Below are positions 36,385 to 45,755 of a DNA stretch of 54,626 bases, one piece after another. Both the position numbers and the translations under genes were made by a program. Source of the DNA: Burkholderiales bacterium. Lineage in GTDB: Bacteria; Pseudomonadota; Gammaproteobacteria; Burkholderiales; Usitatibacteraceae. Position 1 is the stretch's first letter. Every line of letters begins with the position of its first letter. The DNA is taken from contig JANYDB010000076.1 in assembly GCA_025359985.1 (NCBI GenBank), positions 1 to 54,626 on the forward strand, read 5' to 3'. Under the pieces are notes generated by a model. That model was not told the DNA's origin. It saw only the letters and a list, made by a program, of their open reading frames with translations, and made no database searches.

Positions 36385-38226
36385 TCAGTAAGTGAGCAAT
36401 AAATTCGTGAGTATCGAATACTGCACGCCGCGTTTATCTTCGTCGTACAACTGCTTCAAACCCTGCCCTGGTACGAGCGCCGCGGCTGATACGTTGAGCA
36501 CGATATTTTGCGACATGAACGGTCTATATTGCACGCCAACCGACACATCAATACCCAAATCTTTCGAGGTAATTTTCTGATTGCGCAATGCGGCGAGCGA
36601 TGCAGTGTTGATGAAATCAAGTTTGGAAATATTGCCAAGCACACGAACTTGCGGCGTTAAATCGGCGTCCGCACCGATACCAACCAAACGTAAACCTGGG
36701 TTCACGAAATTTGATTGACCTTGATCCTTTGATGACCGTAGTGACGGCAAAATGCCATTGCGCCCTGACAGCGCCACGCCACCGCCGCCAATCAATGGCA
36801 CCGCTTGGCGGATAAAAAAGCTGGTATCGGCACCGGCAAATTGCGGGTTTTCCAAAATCGCATCGAAGCCAGTCGACTTACCATCGAACGGGTCTTTGTC
36901 ACCGCTGGCGAGCAACACATTGCCACGCACGCGCAGCCAGTCGAAGTCACGCGATAGTTCGGCTGCAGTGAAGCCAGCGCGGATAGTTTGCCTGGTCTGT
37001 GCAAGCGGGCTGCGACCATCGACACCGATTGCGGCATACAAAGATGACGTCAAATTCCAGCGCCCAAAATGACCGTCGCCGTTCAAGCCAAAATAGGTGA
37101 CGCGATAGTTGTGCGGTCGTACATCGCCCAGCACCGCGGGGCGCACCAATGCGCCATTGTTGTCGTAATAATCAGAGGCGGCTTCGCGATTGATGTTGTG
37201 AATAATGGTCGCCTGCGTGGTGTGGCCCAGCACAGGGAAATCTTGGCGGTACACATTCGCGACGAAGACATCATCGTTGCGTAACCGCTGGTTGATGTCA
37301 TTTAAGCCGGAGTTGGTGTCTTTTTCCAAGCGGCGAAAATAGGCGAGGTTGTATTGCCATTGGTTGTTATCGCGGATACCGAATAAGCGCACACCAATCG
37401 GCGCGTCCTGAAACAAGAAGCCGCGAAAATCGGATTGAAACGGTTGAATCCCAATGCGCACGGAGTCAAAATCAAATCGGTCTGAGACGTTGCGTAAATG
37501 CACGTCGGCGAATAATTCTTGAATGCCAACATGATTATCGGTGCGGGTTTTTCCTTCGCGCGGATCGACCCGAACGCCCCGTACTTCCTGGAGCCTGGCG
37601 TAATTCACTTGGATGGCGGGGACGAATCGAAATTCATAATCAGGCGGCTTAAAGGTGGTGTCGCCTTTAATCAAACCGACCGACAAAATAATTGTTTGCA
37701 CGAACACCGATTGCTGCGCGCGCCCGAACACATCGTTTGCACCCGTGCGCTCGCTCGATTGCGCACCCACCGGGGTGGGTAGTCGGCGGTACTCCATCAA
37801 TGAATCCGAAATCGCGGATAGCGCCAAGAACCAGTCTGGCCCCCACTTGGCCAACGGTTCAAACGGCTTATCGCCCTTCCACACATTGTGGTTGTAGGGA
37901 TCGTACCAAGGCGTTTTTGCGCCAAGACTATCGATGATGCGCCAACGGTCGGGGACCGAAACCGACGCGCGCGGCTCTAGCGGCGAGGGCGGCGGTACCT
38001 GCTTGGGATCGATTGGTGGCAGTGGATATTTGAGCGGTTTACCTTGCGGGCGTTCGCGGATAACCTGCTCGCTTGTTGGGTCAATTGGTGTAGGCGCGAC
38101 TGCCGATACTGGCGGCAGCGAGACCTGCTGCGCGGTGCTCGGCCACGCGGCAGCGCCCAACAAGGCGCTCACGAACAAGCTGATCGGACGGCAATGTAAT
38201 AGCGTGAGCGGGACGGCACGATTCAC
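36385..38226 (-). CDS. Outer-membrane beta-barrel, candidate porin partner of the cytochromes (right copy)
   Basis: I chose the GTG at 38226, just after the lipoprotein stop, giving 613 residues with signal peptide (ISLFVSALLGAAAWPSTAQ). The frame is open further upstream, but that would run inside the lipoprotein gene and lacks a signal peptide at its start. The barrel region is closely similar to the left copy (for example DSLGAKTPWYDPYNHNVWKG and FQSDFRGFLFQDAPIGVRL) and ends LLLTY with the C-terminal aromatic typical of barrels. No cysteine redox motif. Position and length conservation with the left arm support a fixed structural role beside the cytochromes. Confidence 0.75.
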   Translation of the reverse strand: MNRAVPLTLLHCRPISLFVSALLGAAAWPSTAQQVSLPPVSAVAPTPIDPTSEQVIRERPQGKPLKYPLPPIDPKQVPPPSPLEPRASVSVPDRWRIIDSLGAKTPWYDPYNHNVWKGDKPFEPLAKWGPDWFLALSAISDSLMEYRRLPTPVGAQSSERTGANDVFGRAQQSVFVQTIILSVGLIKGDTTFKPPDYEFRFVPAIQVNYARLQEVRGVRVDPREGKTRTDNHVGIQELFADVHLRNVSDRFDFDSVRIGIQPFQSDFRGFLFQDAPIGVRLFGIRDNNQWQYNLAYFRRLEKDTNSGLNDINQRLRNDDVFVANVYRQDFPVLGHTTQATIIHNINREAASDYYDNNGALVRPAVLGDVRPHNYRVTYFGLNGDGHFGRWNLTSSLYAAIGVDGRSPLAQTRQTIRAGFTAAELSRDFDWLRVRGNVLLASGDKDPFDGKSTGFDAILENPQFAGADTSFFIRQAVPLIGGGGVALSGRNGILPSLRSSKDQGQSNFVNPGLRLVGIGADADLTPQVRVLGNISKLDFINTASLAALRNQKITSKDLGIDVSVGVQYRPFMSQNIVLNVSAAALVPGQGLKQLYDEDKRGVQYSILTNLLLTY

Positions 38227-38227
38227 C

Positions 38228-40144
38228 TCATAGCCCCTCACAAACATTTTGCTCGCTCGAGTCATAAAACGGCGCTTGCGGGCATTGCACATAGCGAAGT
38301 CGAGTGCCGAGTCCCTGCGGTTGCAGATGATCAGCGCGAATATTGCGCGGTGCATTTTGGATGCCGGTATTGAGCGCTTTGCCGGCGTTGGTTAAGCCCA
38401 AAAACGCGATCATGTCATCCTGGTCGACACCATCGCCCGAAACCCCAATCGCGCCCACTAAAACATTACCGCGATAAATCGGAACAGCACCAGGAAAAAT
38501 TTGTATGCCATTTTTGGCGCGTGCCAAGCCAGTACAGCCGACGGCTGGCGAGCCAGTCACACCGCCGACAATTGCATTGTAGGCGAGGTCTAACTGCAGC
38601 CCTAAATGAAAGGGGCTCCAATTTGAGTAGGGAGTTGAGAATGGTCCCCCATTGCCGCCGCCCGAGTTTCCGCCATTGATGCCGTCAGGGAAAAATGGCC
38701 GCGCAATGTTGCCAATGGCACGATTGGAAAACGCGGTGCCGTTACTGAACGCGGTGGGATCATTGAAAAATATCTTGGCTGCGGCCATGGTCTGGGCAAA
38801 TGTCTGCGCCGCAAATGGTGGGGCGACAGCGCTGCCACCTGCGCTGATATATTGTGCGGGCGGTAAGGCGGCAATGTCGGCGGCAGCGGAAGGGTGCGAA
38901 AACAGTAAGGCGGTGCGCGCTTTTTGCAACGACACATCGGTACCGAACAATGGCGCATCAGGCGTGCGGGCGAGCGCCAACACTTCACCGTTTGTATCGA
39001 CCACAGCAACCGTCACCTGCGCTTGCGTGCCAAGTGGCCGGCGAATTTGTGCACGAGCGCGATTGGCGATTTTTAAGGCTTCAGACAAGATTGTTGTGGC
39101 TTCCGCCGCCGTCATTAGGCTATCGGTACTAGCGCGCGGCGGATAGCGATTCGCATTCGCTGCATCCACCAGGATAAACGCATTTTGTCCAGAAAATACG
39201 CCGCTATCAGCGCGAAAACCAGACTGAGCATTGCCGAACGAGGTGCCCGCTTTTATGATGCCGTTAAAAAATCCAGCAACTGTTTGTACGCTTCCCGCTA
39301 AATTGGCAAACGCGGGTGCTAGCGCGGGGTTTGAAACTAATAACTCGCTATCCACAAAACGAAACGTGCGGCCATCGGCAGTGATTCGATTGGCGCGGAT
39401 ATCATCGGGCGCTGCAAAGCTCGCTGACGCAGCAACGGCAATCAGCTCATCGATATCTTGGTCGATATCAGTGATGTCCGCATCAAGGCCGTACACACCG
39501 TCCGCTATCACGCCCACGCCACCGACGAGGCGGTTGTTTTTATATAGCGGAAGCCCGCCAGGATCGGCAGCTAAACCTAACGGGGAGCGCTTAGGGCCAA
39601 CCGTGCCGTCCGAATCGCGCCGCATTAAATCAGAACAAGAAAGTTGCGAAAACTGCACGCCAAACAGCGGGCCGGAAGGCTGGTTAAATTCACGCGGATT
39701 AAAGTTTTCTTGAATGATTTGGCTGGCCGTGCGGGTCGAGAACGCATTACCGTTTGATGATAAATAAGCGCCGGTAATTGCTTTGGTAATTGCTGCAAAA
39801 GTGTCGGGCAGGATATCGATATTCTCTAGGCCGCCTTGCACCTTAGTGCCGCCACCCTGGCTGCTCGTGATGCGAAAAGTTGTTTTCGCCCCGGTCATTC
39901 TAAACACGCCCAGAATGTTGCCCACCCGATCCGTCACTGCAATGGTGGCTGGTGCGTTGCGTGCCGTTGCCTCAAAGGCCGCTTGGGCAATAATTTTTTG
40001 TACGTCAGCGACGGTTAAAAAATCAGCAACCGTTGCGGGTGGAGTGCAATTGTTCGCACACACCTCGCCTCCACTTCCACCCCCGCCACAGGATGTGACG
40101 GTCAGAATCGCCAAGGTGAGAATCAGGAAGAGTCGGCGTTTCAT
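38228..40144 (-). CDS. Lipoprotein with two GlcG/HbpS-type heme-binding domains (right copy)
   Basis: 638 residues with a clear lipobox (LAILTVTSC), a Gly-rich linker and two GlcG/HbpS-like domains with the same signatures as the left copy (TIAVTDRVGNILGVFR, GGLPLYKNNRLVGGVGV, GAVPIYRGNVLVGAIGVSGDG). Compared with the left copy it has inserts at GGGTKVQGG and a Gly/Asn run (GGNSGGGNGG). The guanine tract after the lipobox is interrupted here, so no slippage-prone run. It overlaps the FHA-cytochrome stop by 4 nt. Confidence 0.86.
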   Translation of the reverse strand: MKRRLFLILTLAILTVTSCGGGGSGGEVCANNCTPPATVADFLTVADVQKIIAQAAFEATARNAPATIAVTDRVGNILGVFRMTGAKTTFRITSSQGGGTKVQGGLENIDILPDTFAAITKAITGAYLSSNGNAFSTRTASQIIQENFNPREFNQPSGPLFGVQFSQLSCSDLMRRDSDGTVGPKRSPLGLAADPGGLPLYKNNRLVGGVGVIADGVYGLDADITDIDQDIDELIAVAASASFAAPDDIRANRITADGRTFRFVDSELLVSNPALAPAFANLAGSVQTVAGFFNGIIKAGTSFGNAQSGFRADSGVFSGQNAFILVDAANANRYPPRASTDSLMTAAEATTILSEALKIANRARAQIRRPLGTQAQVTVAVVDTNGEVLALARTPDAPLFGTDVSLQKARTALLFSHPSAAADIAALPPAQYISAGGSAVAPPFAAQTFAQTMAAAKIFFNDPTAFSNGTAFSNRAIGNIARPFFPDGINGGNSGGGNGGPFSTPYSNWSPFHLGLQLDLAYNAIVGGVTGSPAVGCTGLARAKNGIQIFPGAVPIYRGNVLVGAIGVSGDGVDQDDMIAFLGLTNAGKALNTGIQNAPRNIRADHLQPQGLGTRLRYVQCPQAPFYDSSEQNVCEGL

Positions 40145-42072
40145 GGATGCTGCGCGACGAAATTTTTCAAGCTGCTGTCGCTGTCGCTATCGCCGCCGCC
40201 CTTCACGGCCCCATCTTGCCCGCCCGCCATTTTTTGAGGAACCTTCTGTTTGGGGTCGTACGGAAGACGATTGGGTGGCAACCCGCCCGGCAACGGCACC
40301 GGCGTACCGCTCCTTGAGCCACCCACATGAAAGCCGTGGCAAGTCTCGCAAGTGCCGGGGGCTTTGTCAGCGACGGTCACGTTTCCGCCGTGGCAGGTTT
40401 GGCAATTTTTAATGTCCGGAATGGCGATGTCACTACTCAACTTTGAACCCTCTACTTTGTGGCATGAGCCGCATTCATGGGTATTGTGTCGATTGTGCGG
40501 GAAGCGCGATTTCGGGAGCCAGTGTTGGGTGATGGCAATCGGCGCGATTTGCCATGGTCTGTTTTTTGCATCACCTTCCTTTTTCTCGCCTACTGCGTTT
40601 GTTTTGCTTATCTCATGGCAGGCAAAGCAAACCCGATCCTCCATCAATTCGCGCGTAGTTTTTGCGGCTTTCTCGGTCGCCCAAGTGAGTGCCGACTGAC
40701 GTTGCGTTGGCTGCAGTCGCTCACCCGGGCGGCGCACACCGTCTTGCACCACCACATCAATCGGCGTGTCAGCGAGTGCTGCCTGTGCGTAGAATTCGCT
40801 CACCGTCGCCATTACGTCACCCACATCGCCATGCGGCACCTGGCGGTTGGTGGCTTTCGGCTCAAATTCCAACGAGTGACAGTCTTGGCAATGCTCTTTC
40901 ATCGTGGTCGGTTTAAAGCGAATGCCGTTTTCATCCGGCACATGACAGTTTTTGCATTCCATGACGATTTTGCCACCGTTACTCGCGTTGGGCCCGCGAA
41001 CCCCTTTTTTCGCCATGTGAATATCATGCGGAAATTTGAGGTTCGACGCTTCAATCGCCCGGCTGCCAGCGCCACTACTTTGTGCCACCCGCACAACCGC
41101 GTCCGTGCCCGATTTGCCCGGTACGAGCATCGAAAGCTTGAAGCCCGGATGGTCTTTGCCGAATTCCGCAATATTGGGTGATGCAGTTTCAGGATGGCGT
41201 GTTTTTAAATCCGCATGGCACTGGGTGCACAGCGGTGAATCCTGACGGACCAGACCGAGCGGTCCTTTGTGATCGCGATGGCAGCTGGCGCATCGCGAAG
41301 CATCATCGGATTGCATAAACACCGATTCATGCAACGCTTTGGCGGCTTTGGTGTTCAATGCGAAGTGCCAACCGATGCTCTGATGGCAGCTCTCGCATTG
41401 TTCGTTTTTGGTTTGGACAAACGGTGCGGCGTGGCATTTGCCGCAATCGCGACCGAAGCTGTGATGCGCCGATGATAATGGGCCCGGATCCCACGATGCG
41501 TCCGGCGTGATACCCCATTGGCTACTGGCTTGCATAGTGGCTTGGTGGTTGGCGGTGGCATTCGGTTGGTGGTCGGCGCGATCCAATGCATGCATTACTG
41601 GCCAAGCGAGAAATGCCAACAAGATCAGGGACGCGCCCAGCCATGACATCGCCCGCTTGGAAAGCCACGTTTGTGCGAGGCTTGCTCTAAGTGCGGCCCG
41701 CTTGCCGTCGGCCTTGTTCGTGTCAATAAGCGGCTCAACAAGCTCTACTGAAAGCGCCAAATCGAAATCCGCTGGTGTCGGCAACACGATGATTTCAAAC
41801 GGACCAACGGTGATTTTTTGACCCGGTTTGAGGCGCATCGATCGCTCGAAACGGCCGTCTACCTTGATCGCGCCCGCCGCCGCCTCAACAAAACACTTGC
41901 CGTCGTCGCTCAAGCCCATCGATGCATGATGTAGCGCCACACGCGGATCGGGCAGGTGTAGTTTGCAATCCGCACCTCGCCCGATCCTGAGCGGGTCAGC
42001 TTGTAGCGTTTGTTCAGTCGGGACAGCATCGCCTTGCCGGTTGCGGGTGATGTGGGCGAGCAGGAGTTTCAT
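40141..42072 (-). CDS. FHA-domain decaheme cytochrome c, membrane anchored (right copy)
   Basis: 643 residues: FHA-like domain (LRIGRGADCKLHLPD; SxxH serine replaced by alanine as in the left copy), a membrane helix (about 145-165, ILLAFLAWPVMHAL) and ten CxxCH motifs (CGKCH, CESCH, CASCH, CTQCH, CKNCH, CQDCH, CFACH, CGSCH, CQTCH, CETCH). It is 46 residues longer than the left copy through inserts after the membrane helix (Asn/Gln/His-rich), near AQSSGAGSR, and a Gly/Asp/Ser tail (GGGDSDSDSS). The gene begins 15 bp after the cytochrome b stop and lacks the small leader frame of the left arm. Confidence 0.9.
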   Translation of the reverse strand: MKLLLAHITRNRQGDAVPTEQTLQADPLRIGRGADCKLHLPDPRVALHHASMGLSDDGKCFVEAAAGAIKVDGRFERSMRLKPGQKITVGPFEIIVLPTPADFDLALSVELVEPLIDTNKADGKRAALRASLAQTWLSKRAMSWLGASLILLAFLAWPVMHALDRADHQPNATANHQATMQASSQWGITPDASWDPGPLSSAHHSFGRDCGKCHAAPFVQTKNEQCESCHQSIGWHFALNTKAAKALHESVFMQSDDASRCASCHRDHKGPLGLVRQDSPLCTQCHADLKTRHPETASPNIAEFGKDHPGFKLSMLVPGKSGTDAVVRVAQSSGAGSRAIEASNLKFPHDIHMAKKGVRGPNASNGGKIVMECKNCHVPDENGIRFKPTTMKEHCQDCHSLEFEPKATNRQVPHGDVGDVMATVSEFYAQAALADTPIDVVVQDGVRRPGERLQPTQRQSALTWATEKAAKTTRELMEDRVCFACHEISKTNAVGEKKEGDAKNRPWQIAPIAITQHWLPKSRFPHNRHNTHECGSCHKVEGSKLSSDIAIPDIKNCQTCHGGNVTVADKAPGTCETCHGFHVGGSRSGTPVPLPGGLPPNRLPYDPKQKVPQKMAGGQDGAVKGGGDSDSDSSLKNFVAQHP

Positions 42073-42087
42073 CGGTGGTCTCGCCTG

Positions 42088-42921
42088 TTACCAGTAAAAA
42101 AATACGGCAACGATATGCGCGGCCAACGCGGCCAGCAACGCGAATGAAACCGGCACATGAACATATAACCAGAGACCCAACGCGGCTTTGAATCGAATAT
42201 CGGCGCGGGCGCGATCCACCAGTTTTTTCTTCCGAAGCATGAGCGAATACAGCTCATAGTTGCGTTGTTGATCGTCGCCTTTCAGCGTCTTGCCGGTTTC
42301 CTCCAAAAATTTTGCCGCCAGTTTGGTCGGGCAGTTTTTAGGTCGGTCGTTGAACTGCGCCAACACGCCGCCCCCGATGCGCGTGCGGCCGATTGATGCC
42401 TCGGTCATGTGCGTAACCTCGTCAGGCATCGCCATGGCGACGTGGCGAAGATCGCGATCGATATCGCCAATTTTCAGAACCACACTATCGAGGGTGTCTT
42501 CACCCATGTTCTCCGTCATGAGGCGCGGCAAGCGCAGATACACATAAACCCCAAAAAAGCCGGAGAAAATGACGATTAGCATCAGCAAATAGGCTAGGGT
42601 ATGGACATTCCAACCGACGTGAAATCCAGTGTGCAATGTCACGATGACAATGAGGCTAGCGCCTAAATAAACATGCGCGGAAACCCAGCCCTGCAAACCG
42701 TTCGTGTTGCCGCGATAACGCCGCTTTTGCATCCCCAGCCACATCAACCAGACAATCATGAGTGCGCCAATGGTGCCCAAGCCATAGCCAACCGCGGTGC
42801 CGCCATAACGGCCAACCGGGAAACTAAACCAGCTATAAACAAATGCGGCGGCTAACGATAGCCCGGCAGCCCACTTTAAGTAGCGATAATGACGGTATTC
42901 AAGAAAAGTGCGGTGCCGCAT
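42088..42921 (-). CDS. Diheme-type membrane cytochrome b (right copy)
   Basis: From the ATG at 42921 the protein is 277 residues, exactly the length of the left copy, which supports this start over a TTG 27 bp upstream. His83/His97, His107 and His255/His269 are all retained, plus an extra His101. The LRLPRLMTENMGEDTLDS segment after helix four is identical to the left copy, suggesting a conserved cytoplasmic or periplasmic docking loop. First gene of the right electron-transfer operon, divergent from ccmI. Confidence 0.8.
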   Translation of the reverse strand: MRHRTFLEYRHYRYLKWAAGLSLAAAFVYSWFSFPVGRYGGTAVGYGLGTIGALMIVWLMWLGMQKRRYRGNTNGLQGWVSAHVYLGASLIVIVTLHTGFHVGWNVHTLAYLLMLIVIFSGFFGVYVYLRLPRLMTENMGEDTLDSVVLKIGDIDRDLRHVAMAMPDEVTHMTEASIGRTRIGGGVLAQFNDRPKNCPTKLAAKFLEETGKTLKGDDQQRNYELYSLMLRKKKLVDRARADIRFKAALGLWLYVHVPVSFALLAALAAHIVAVFFYW

Positions 42922-43171
42922 ACGCGCCTGACTTGCCCCGTATCCCAATCAGACTGTCACACGATCCTGGTTTGATCGGTTTGGTCGACTTGGTCGATCT
43001 CTCGCGGGCATTTTGGTTTTCCAACATTCATACGCGGACTCTCGCTTACTGCAAAGCAGCAGGCGCAGCGCCAGTGCATATCCCCAATTCTAAATTCCGT
43101 TCATTCTGCTCAAATGCATGCTGCAGTTTCCCCAAACTTAGCATCAGAGCAAAATCAAAGCCGACTAACTT

Positions 43172-43223
43172 ACAAAACTAAATAACAAAAATAAATAACA
43201 AAACTAAATGACAAAAATAAATG
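43172..43223 (+). repeat. Four tandem 13-bp AT-rich repeats
   Basis: The units are ACAAAACTAAATA, ACAAAAATAAATA, ACAAAACTAAATG and ACAAAAATAAATG, head to tail, with a partial fifth. The alternation C/A then A/G shows a 26-bp unit duplicated from an earlier 13-bp duplication. Iteron-like spacing slightly above one helical turn, and strong AT content, could bend DNA or bind a protein. Absent from the left arm. Confidence 0.9.
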
Positions 43224-43461
43224 ACAAGGTTCGCAACACACTGCACAACATGATGAGCGTCAATAAATTAAGTTTAAACGATTTTGGTCGAATTAAACGC
43301 CCTTGATTGGGGGGTGCGTGCAAAGCCATTGTTGGCGATGGGCGCACGGGTAACCGATTGACCTTTCGTGAAACAAAGGTCGCGACGAGAAGCCGCAACG
43401 GCGCCACGTTCGCGGAATAGCGATGCAATCCGCAGCAACGGACGGCGAAATGTTGCCGCAA

Positions 43462-43490
43462 TGCTACTTCAGAGGGTAAAAGGCTATAAT
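43462..43490 (+). promoter_or_regulatory. Predicted sigma70 promoter of the right ccm operon
   Basis: A perfect TATAAT at 43485-43490 in the context AGGCTATAATTT, 65 bp before the ccmI GTG. No good -35 is visible at 17 bp (TGCTAC), so an activator or the upstream dyad may be needed. The same 12-base context is found at the same distance in the left arm. Confidence 0.55.
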
Positions 43491-43554
43491 TTCTGCTGAT
43501 GGCGTTGTCCGTTGTACGACAATATGTATTCATTTTTTGTGAGCTAGGCGACTT

Positions 43555-45039
43555 GTGGTTATATTTTTTCTGGTGGCGGCAGTCATGTTGGCAGTTGCGC
43601 TGGCATTTGTGTTGGTTCCTCTGCTTAAGCCACGCCTTTCGGATGCGCCGCAGATATCGGATGCGGTGAGCAATGTCAGTATTTTCCGGGCACAAAAGGA
43701 AGAACTCGATGCCGATGTGGAACGTGGATTAATCACGGCGCATGAGCGCGATGCCGATGTGGCTGAACTCGGCGCACGCGTGCTGTCGGAAGTGCCGATA
43801 CCGGCTAGCGTGAGTTCCAGCGCCGCCGCTGCCGTCGAGGCCGAACAAAAGACCGAAAGGCGTTCTTGGATTGTCGCACTTTGTCTGGCGATATCGATGC
43901 CAATCGCCGCAATTTTGATTTATTTGTCCGTCGGTTCGCCGCAAGGAATGGTGGCAGCGCGAGGCGGGGTTGTGAATAATCCCGCAGCCGCCGATGCCGA
44001 CACGATACCGGTAACCGATGGGGGCAAAAATACCGCCAATCCCCCCAATTCTGGCTCGCCCGCCTTGTCGGACAAACAAATTTTGGCGATGGTTGATAGC
44101 CTCGCCAAAAAAATGAATGAGAACCCGGATGACCCCAAAGGTTGGATTCTGCTGGCGCGCTCGCAAAATGCGTTGGGTCGTTATGCTGAGGCGGTGGCTG
44201 CATATGAGCGAGCGATCAAACTCGTTCCCAATGATTCGATGGTGTTGGCCGATTACGCCGACGTGTTGGTGGCGGTAAACAATGGTCGTTTCGATGGCAA
44301 GCCTTATGAAATCATTATGAAAGCGCTGAAGCTCGATCAAAACAATATGAAAGCCTTGGCCTTGGCGGGTACTGCCGAAATGCGCTTGGGTAACCGCCCG
44401 GCCTCACTGAAATATTGGCAAAAACTCCAGACCTTGGTCGCCAAGGATTCTGATGACGATCGCGAGGTCCGTGCCATTATTGCCGAGGTTTCTGGTGCGC
44501 AGGTGCCCGCGCCTCCACCCCCACCTTCAACTACGCCTTCAACTTCACCTTCACCTAAGCCCACTTCGCCAAACCCCGCGCTTGGCACCGCTCCGGGGCA
44601 ACTTAGCGCGGCTGGAGGCGGCGCAGCTAAGGGTGATGCCGGGATCTCCGCTGCTGGGGCCAATGCCAGCGCCGGTGCCGCGGTCAGCGGTAGCGTGTCG
44701 ATGTCGCCGGAGCTGCTCGCGAAAATTGCGTCCGGCGATACCTTGTTTGTGTTGGCACGTGCAATTGGTCCGAGCGCGCCGCCTATGCCGCTAGCAGTAT
44801 TGCGTATTCCCGTGCCGCAAAAATGGCCGTACGCCTTCACTTTAACGGACGCGATGGCGATGGCGCCTGGCATGCGCTTGTCGTCGTTCCCAGAATTTAG
44901 TGTCGAGGCGCGAATTTCTAAATCCGGCGGCGCGGTGCCGCAGCCAGGCGATATGACGAGTATGGTGCCGGGGCAAACGACACCAATTAAAACGGGCGCA
45001 AAAAATCTGACCATCACCATCTCGCGCATGGTGCCTTAG
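43555..45039 (+). CDS. ccmI: CcmI (CycH), apocytochrome chaperone with TPR domain (right copy)
   Basis: 494 residues from a GTG start, as in the left arm. Two N-terminal helices (about 2-22 and 105-125), TPR region (ILLARSQNALGRYAEAVAAYERA), then a longer Pro/Ser/Thr/Ala-rich linker than the left copy (PPPPPSTTPSTSPSP) and the same C-terminal domain (LAVLRIPVPQKWPYAFTLTDA) ending LTITISRMVP. First gene of the operon; its TAG overlaps the GTG of ccmA. Holds apocytochromes for CcmFH. Confidence 0.92.
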   Translation: MVIFFLVAAVMLAVALAFVLVPLLKPRLSDAPQISDAVSNVSIFRAQKEELDADVERGLITAHERDADVAELGARVLSEVPIPASVSSSAAAAVEAEQKTERRSWIVALCLAISMPIAAILIYLSVGSPQGMVAARGGVVNNPAAADADTIPVTDGGKNTANPPNSGSPALSDKQILAMVDSLAKKMNENPDDPKGWILLARSQNALGRYAEAVAAYERAIKLVPNDSMVLADYADVLVAVNNGRFDGKPYEIIMKALKLDQNNMKALALAGTAEMRLGNRPASLKYWQKLQTLVAKDSDDDREVRAIIAEVSGAQVPAPPPPPSTTPSTSPSPKPTSPNPALGTAPGQLSAAGGGAAKGDAGISAAGANASAGAAVSGSVSMSPELLAKIASGDTLFVLARAIGPSAPPMPLAVLRIPVPQKWPYAFTLTDAMAMAPGMRLSSFPEFSVEARISKSGGAVPQPGDMTSMVPGQTTPIKTGAKNLTITISRMVP

Positions 45040-45755
45040 TGACAGGCGCGGTGCCCGAAACAGAGCGAAAAATAAAGCCCAATGCGATGCCCAAGTCATC
45101 GGCTGTGCAGGGAACTTTTCGCGCTGAAGGCTTGACGCTGGCGCGCGGGGCGCGGTGGTTGTTTCGTGGGTTGTCGTTGCGTGTTTGCGGCGGTGAGGCG
45201 CTGCTGCTGCGCGGTGCAAACGGCAGCGGTAAAACCAGTTTACTGCGGGTGCTGGCCGGCTTCACCGTGCCTGATGGAGGTAAGCTGTTTTGGAACGATC
45301 GTCCGCTCGCACCATTGGGTAGCGTGGGGCGAGATTTATTGCTTTATATCGGTCACGCCAATGCGATTAAGGATGACTTAACGGCACTCGAAAATTTAGC
45401 TGAAGCGCTGGTGATGGATGACGTCGCTGCCGCCAATCGAACACCCGAAGCGTTATGCAGCGCGCTGGATTCGGTCGGGCTCTCGGCGCGCCGTGACTTG
45501 CCAGCCCGCAAATTATCGCAGGGTCAAAAGCGCCGCATCGGCTTAGCGCGACTATTGTTAGTTGACAAGCCGCTCTGGCTGTTAGACGAACCCACTAACG
45601 CGCTTGATACTGACGGCGTGAATTTGTTTACCGGGATCATCAACAGCCATCTTGAGCGCGGTGGTTTGGTGCTGATCGCCAGTCATTTATCGATTCCGCT
45701 TGCGGGCACGGTGCGCGAATTGAATTTGGACGAGACTGTCGAGCTGGCTGCATGA
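45039..45755 (+). CDS. ccmA: CcmA, ATPase of the CcmABCD transporter (right copy)
   Basis: 238 residues from a GTG at 45039 overlapping the ccmI stop by one base. An ATG at 45087 gives a product of 222 residues, the same length as the left copy, and is an attractive alternative. Walker A GANGSGKTS, signature LSQGQKRRIG and Walker B WLLDEPTNALD are intact. Overlaps ccmB by 4 nt. ATP hydrolysis drives release of holo-CcmE. Confidence 0.95.
   Translation: MTGAVPETERKIKPNAMPKSSAVQGTFRAEGLTLARGARWLFRGLSLRVCGGEALLLRGANGSGKTSLLRVLAGFTVPDGGKLFWNDRPLAPLGSVGRDLLLYIGHANAIKDDLTALENLAEALVMDDVAAANRTPEALCSALDSVGLSARRDLPARKLSQGQKRRIGLARLLLVDKPLWLLDEPTNALDTDGVNLFTGIINSHLERGGLVLIASHLSIPLAGTVRELNLDETVELAA

Larger units (their letters stand above)
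42922..43554. promoter_or_regulatory. Divergent intergenic region between cytochrome b and ccmI (right)
   Basis: This 633-bp region is not alignable by eye with its 468-bp left-arm counterpart except at the ccm promoter. It holds three imperfect 9-bp repeats around 42972-43000 (GTTTGATCG/GTTTGGTCG/ACTTGGTCG), four 13-bp AT-rich tandem repeats, and a perfect 7-bp dyad (GACCTTT ... AAAGGTC, 8-nt loop, 43360-43381) that could be an operator about 100 bp upstream of the ccm -10. A plus-strand open frame covering 42843-43181 has no recognisable features and overlaps cytochrome b; I reject it. Confidence 0.55.

Noticed and set aside
39783-40412. 209-codon plus-strand frame over the GlcG lipoprotein and FHA-cytochrome ends
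   Set aside because: Antisense shadow of two well-supported genes; no domain and no ribosome site.
40477-41181. 234-codon frame antisense to the right FHA-cytochrome
   Set aside because: Composition is typical of antisense to CxxCH-rich sequence; no signal or domain.
42843-43181. 112-codon plus-strand frame in the right divergent region
   Set aside because: Overlaps the cytochrome b 5' end, carries low-complexity repeats and has no counterpart in the left arm.
44337-45029. Long antisense open frame (230 codons) over ccmI
   Set aside because: It lies wholly opposite ccmI, is Ala/Gly-rich with no motif, and follows from the GC-rich codons of the real gene.
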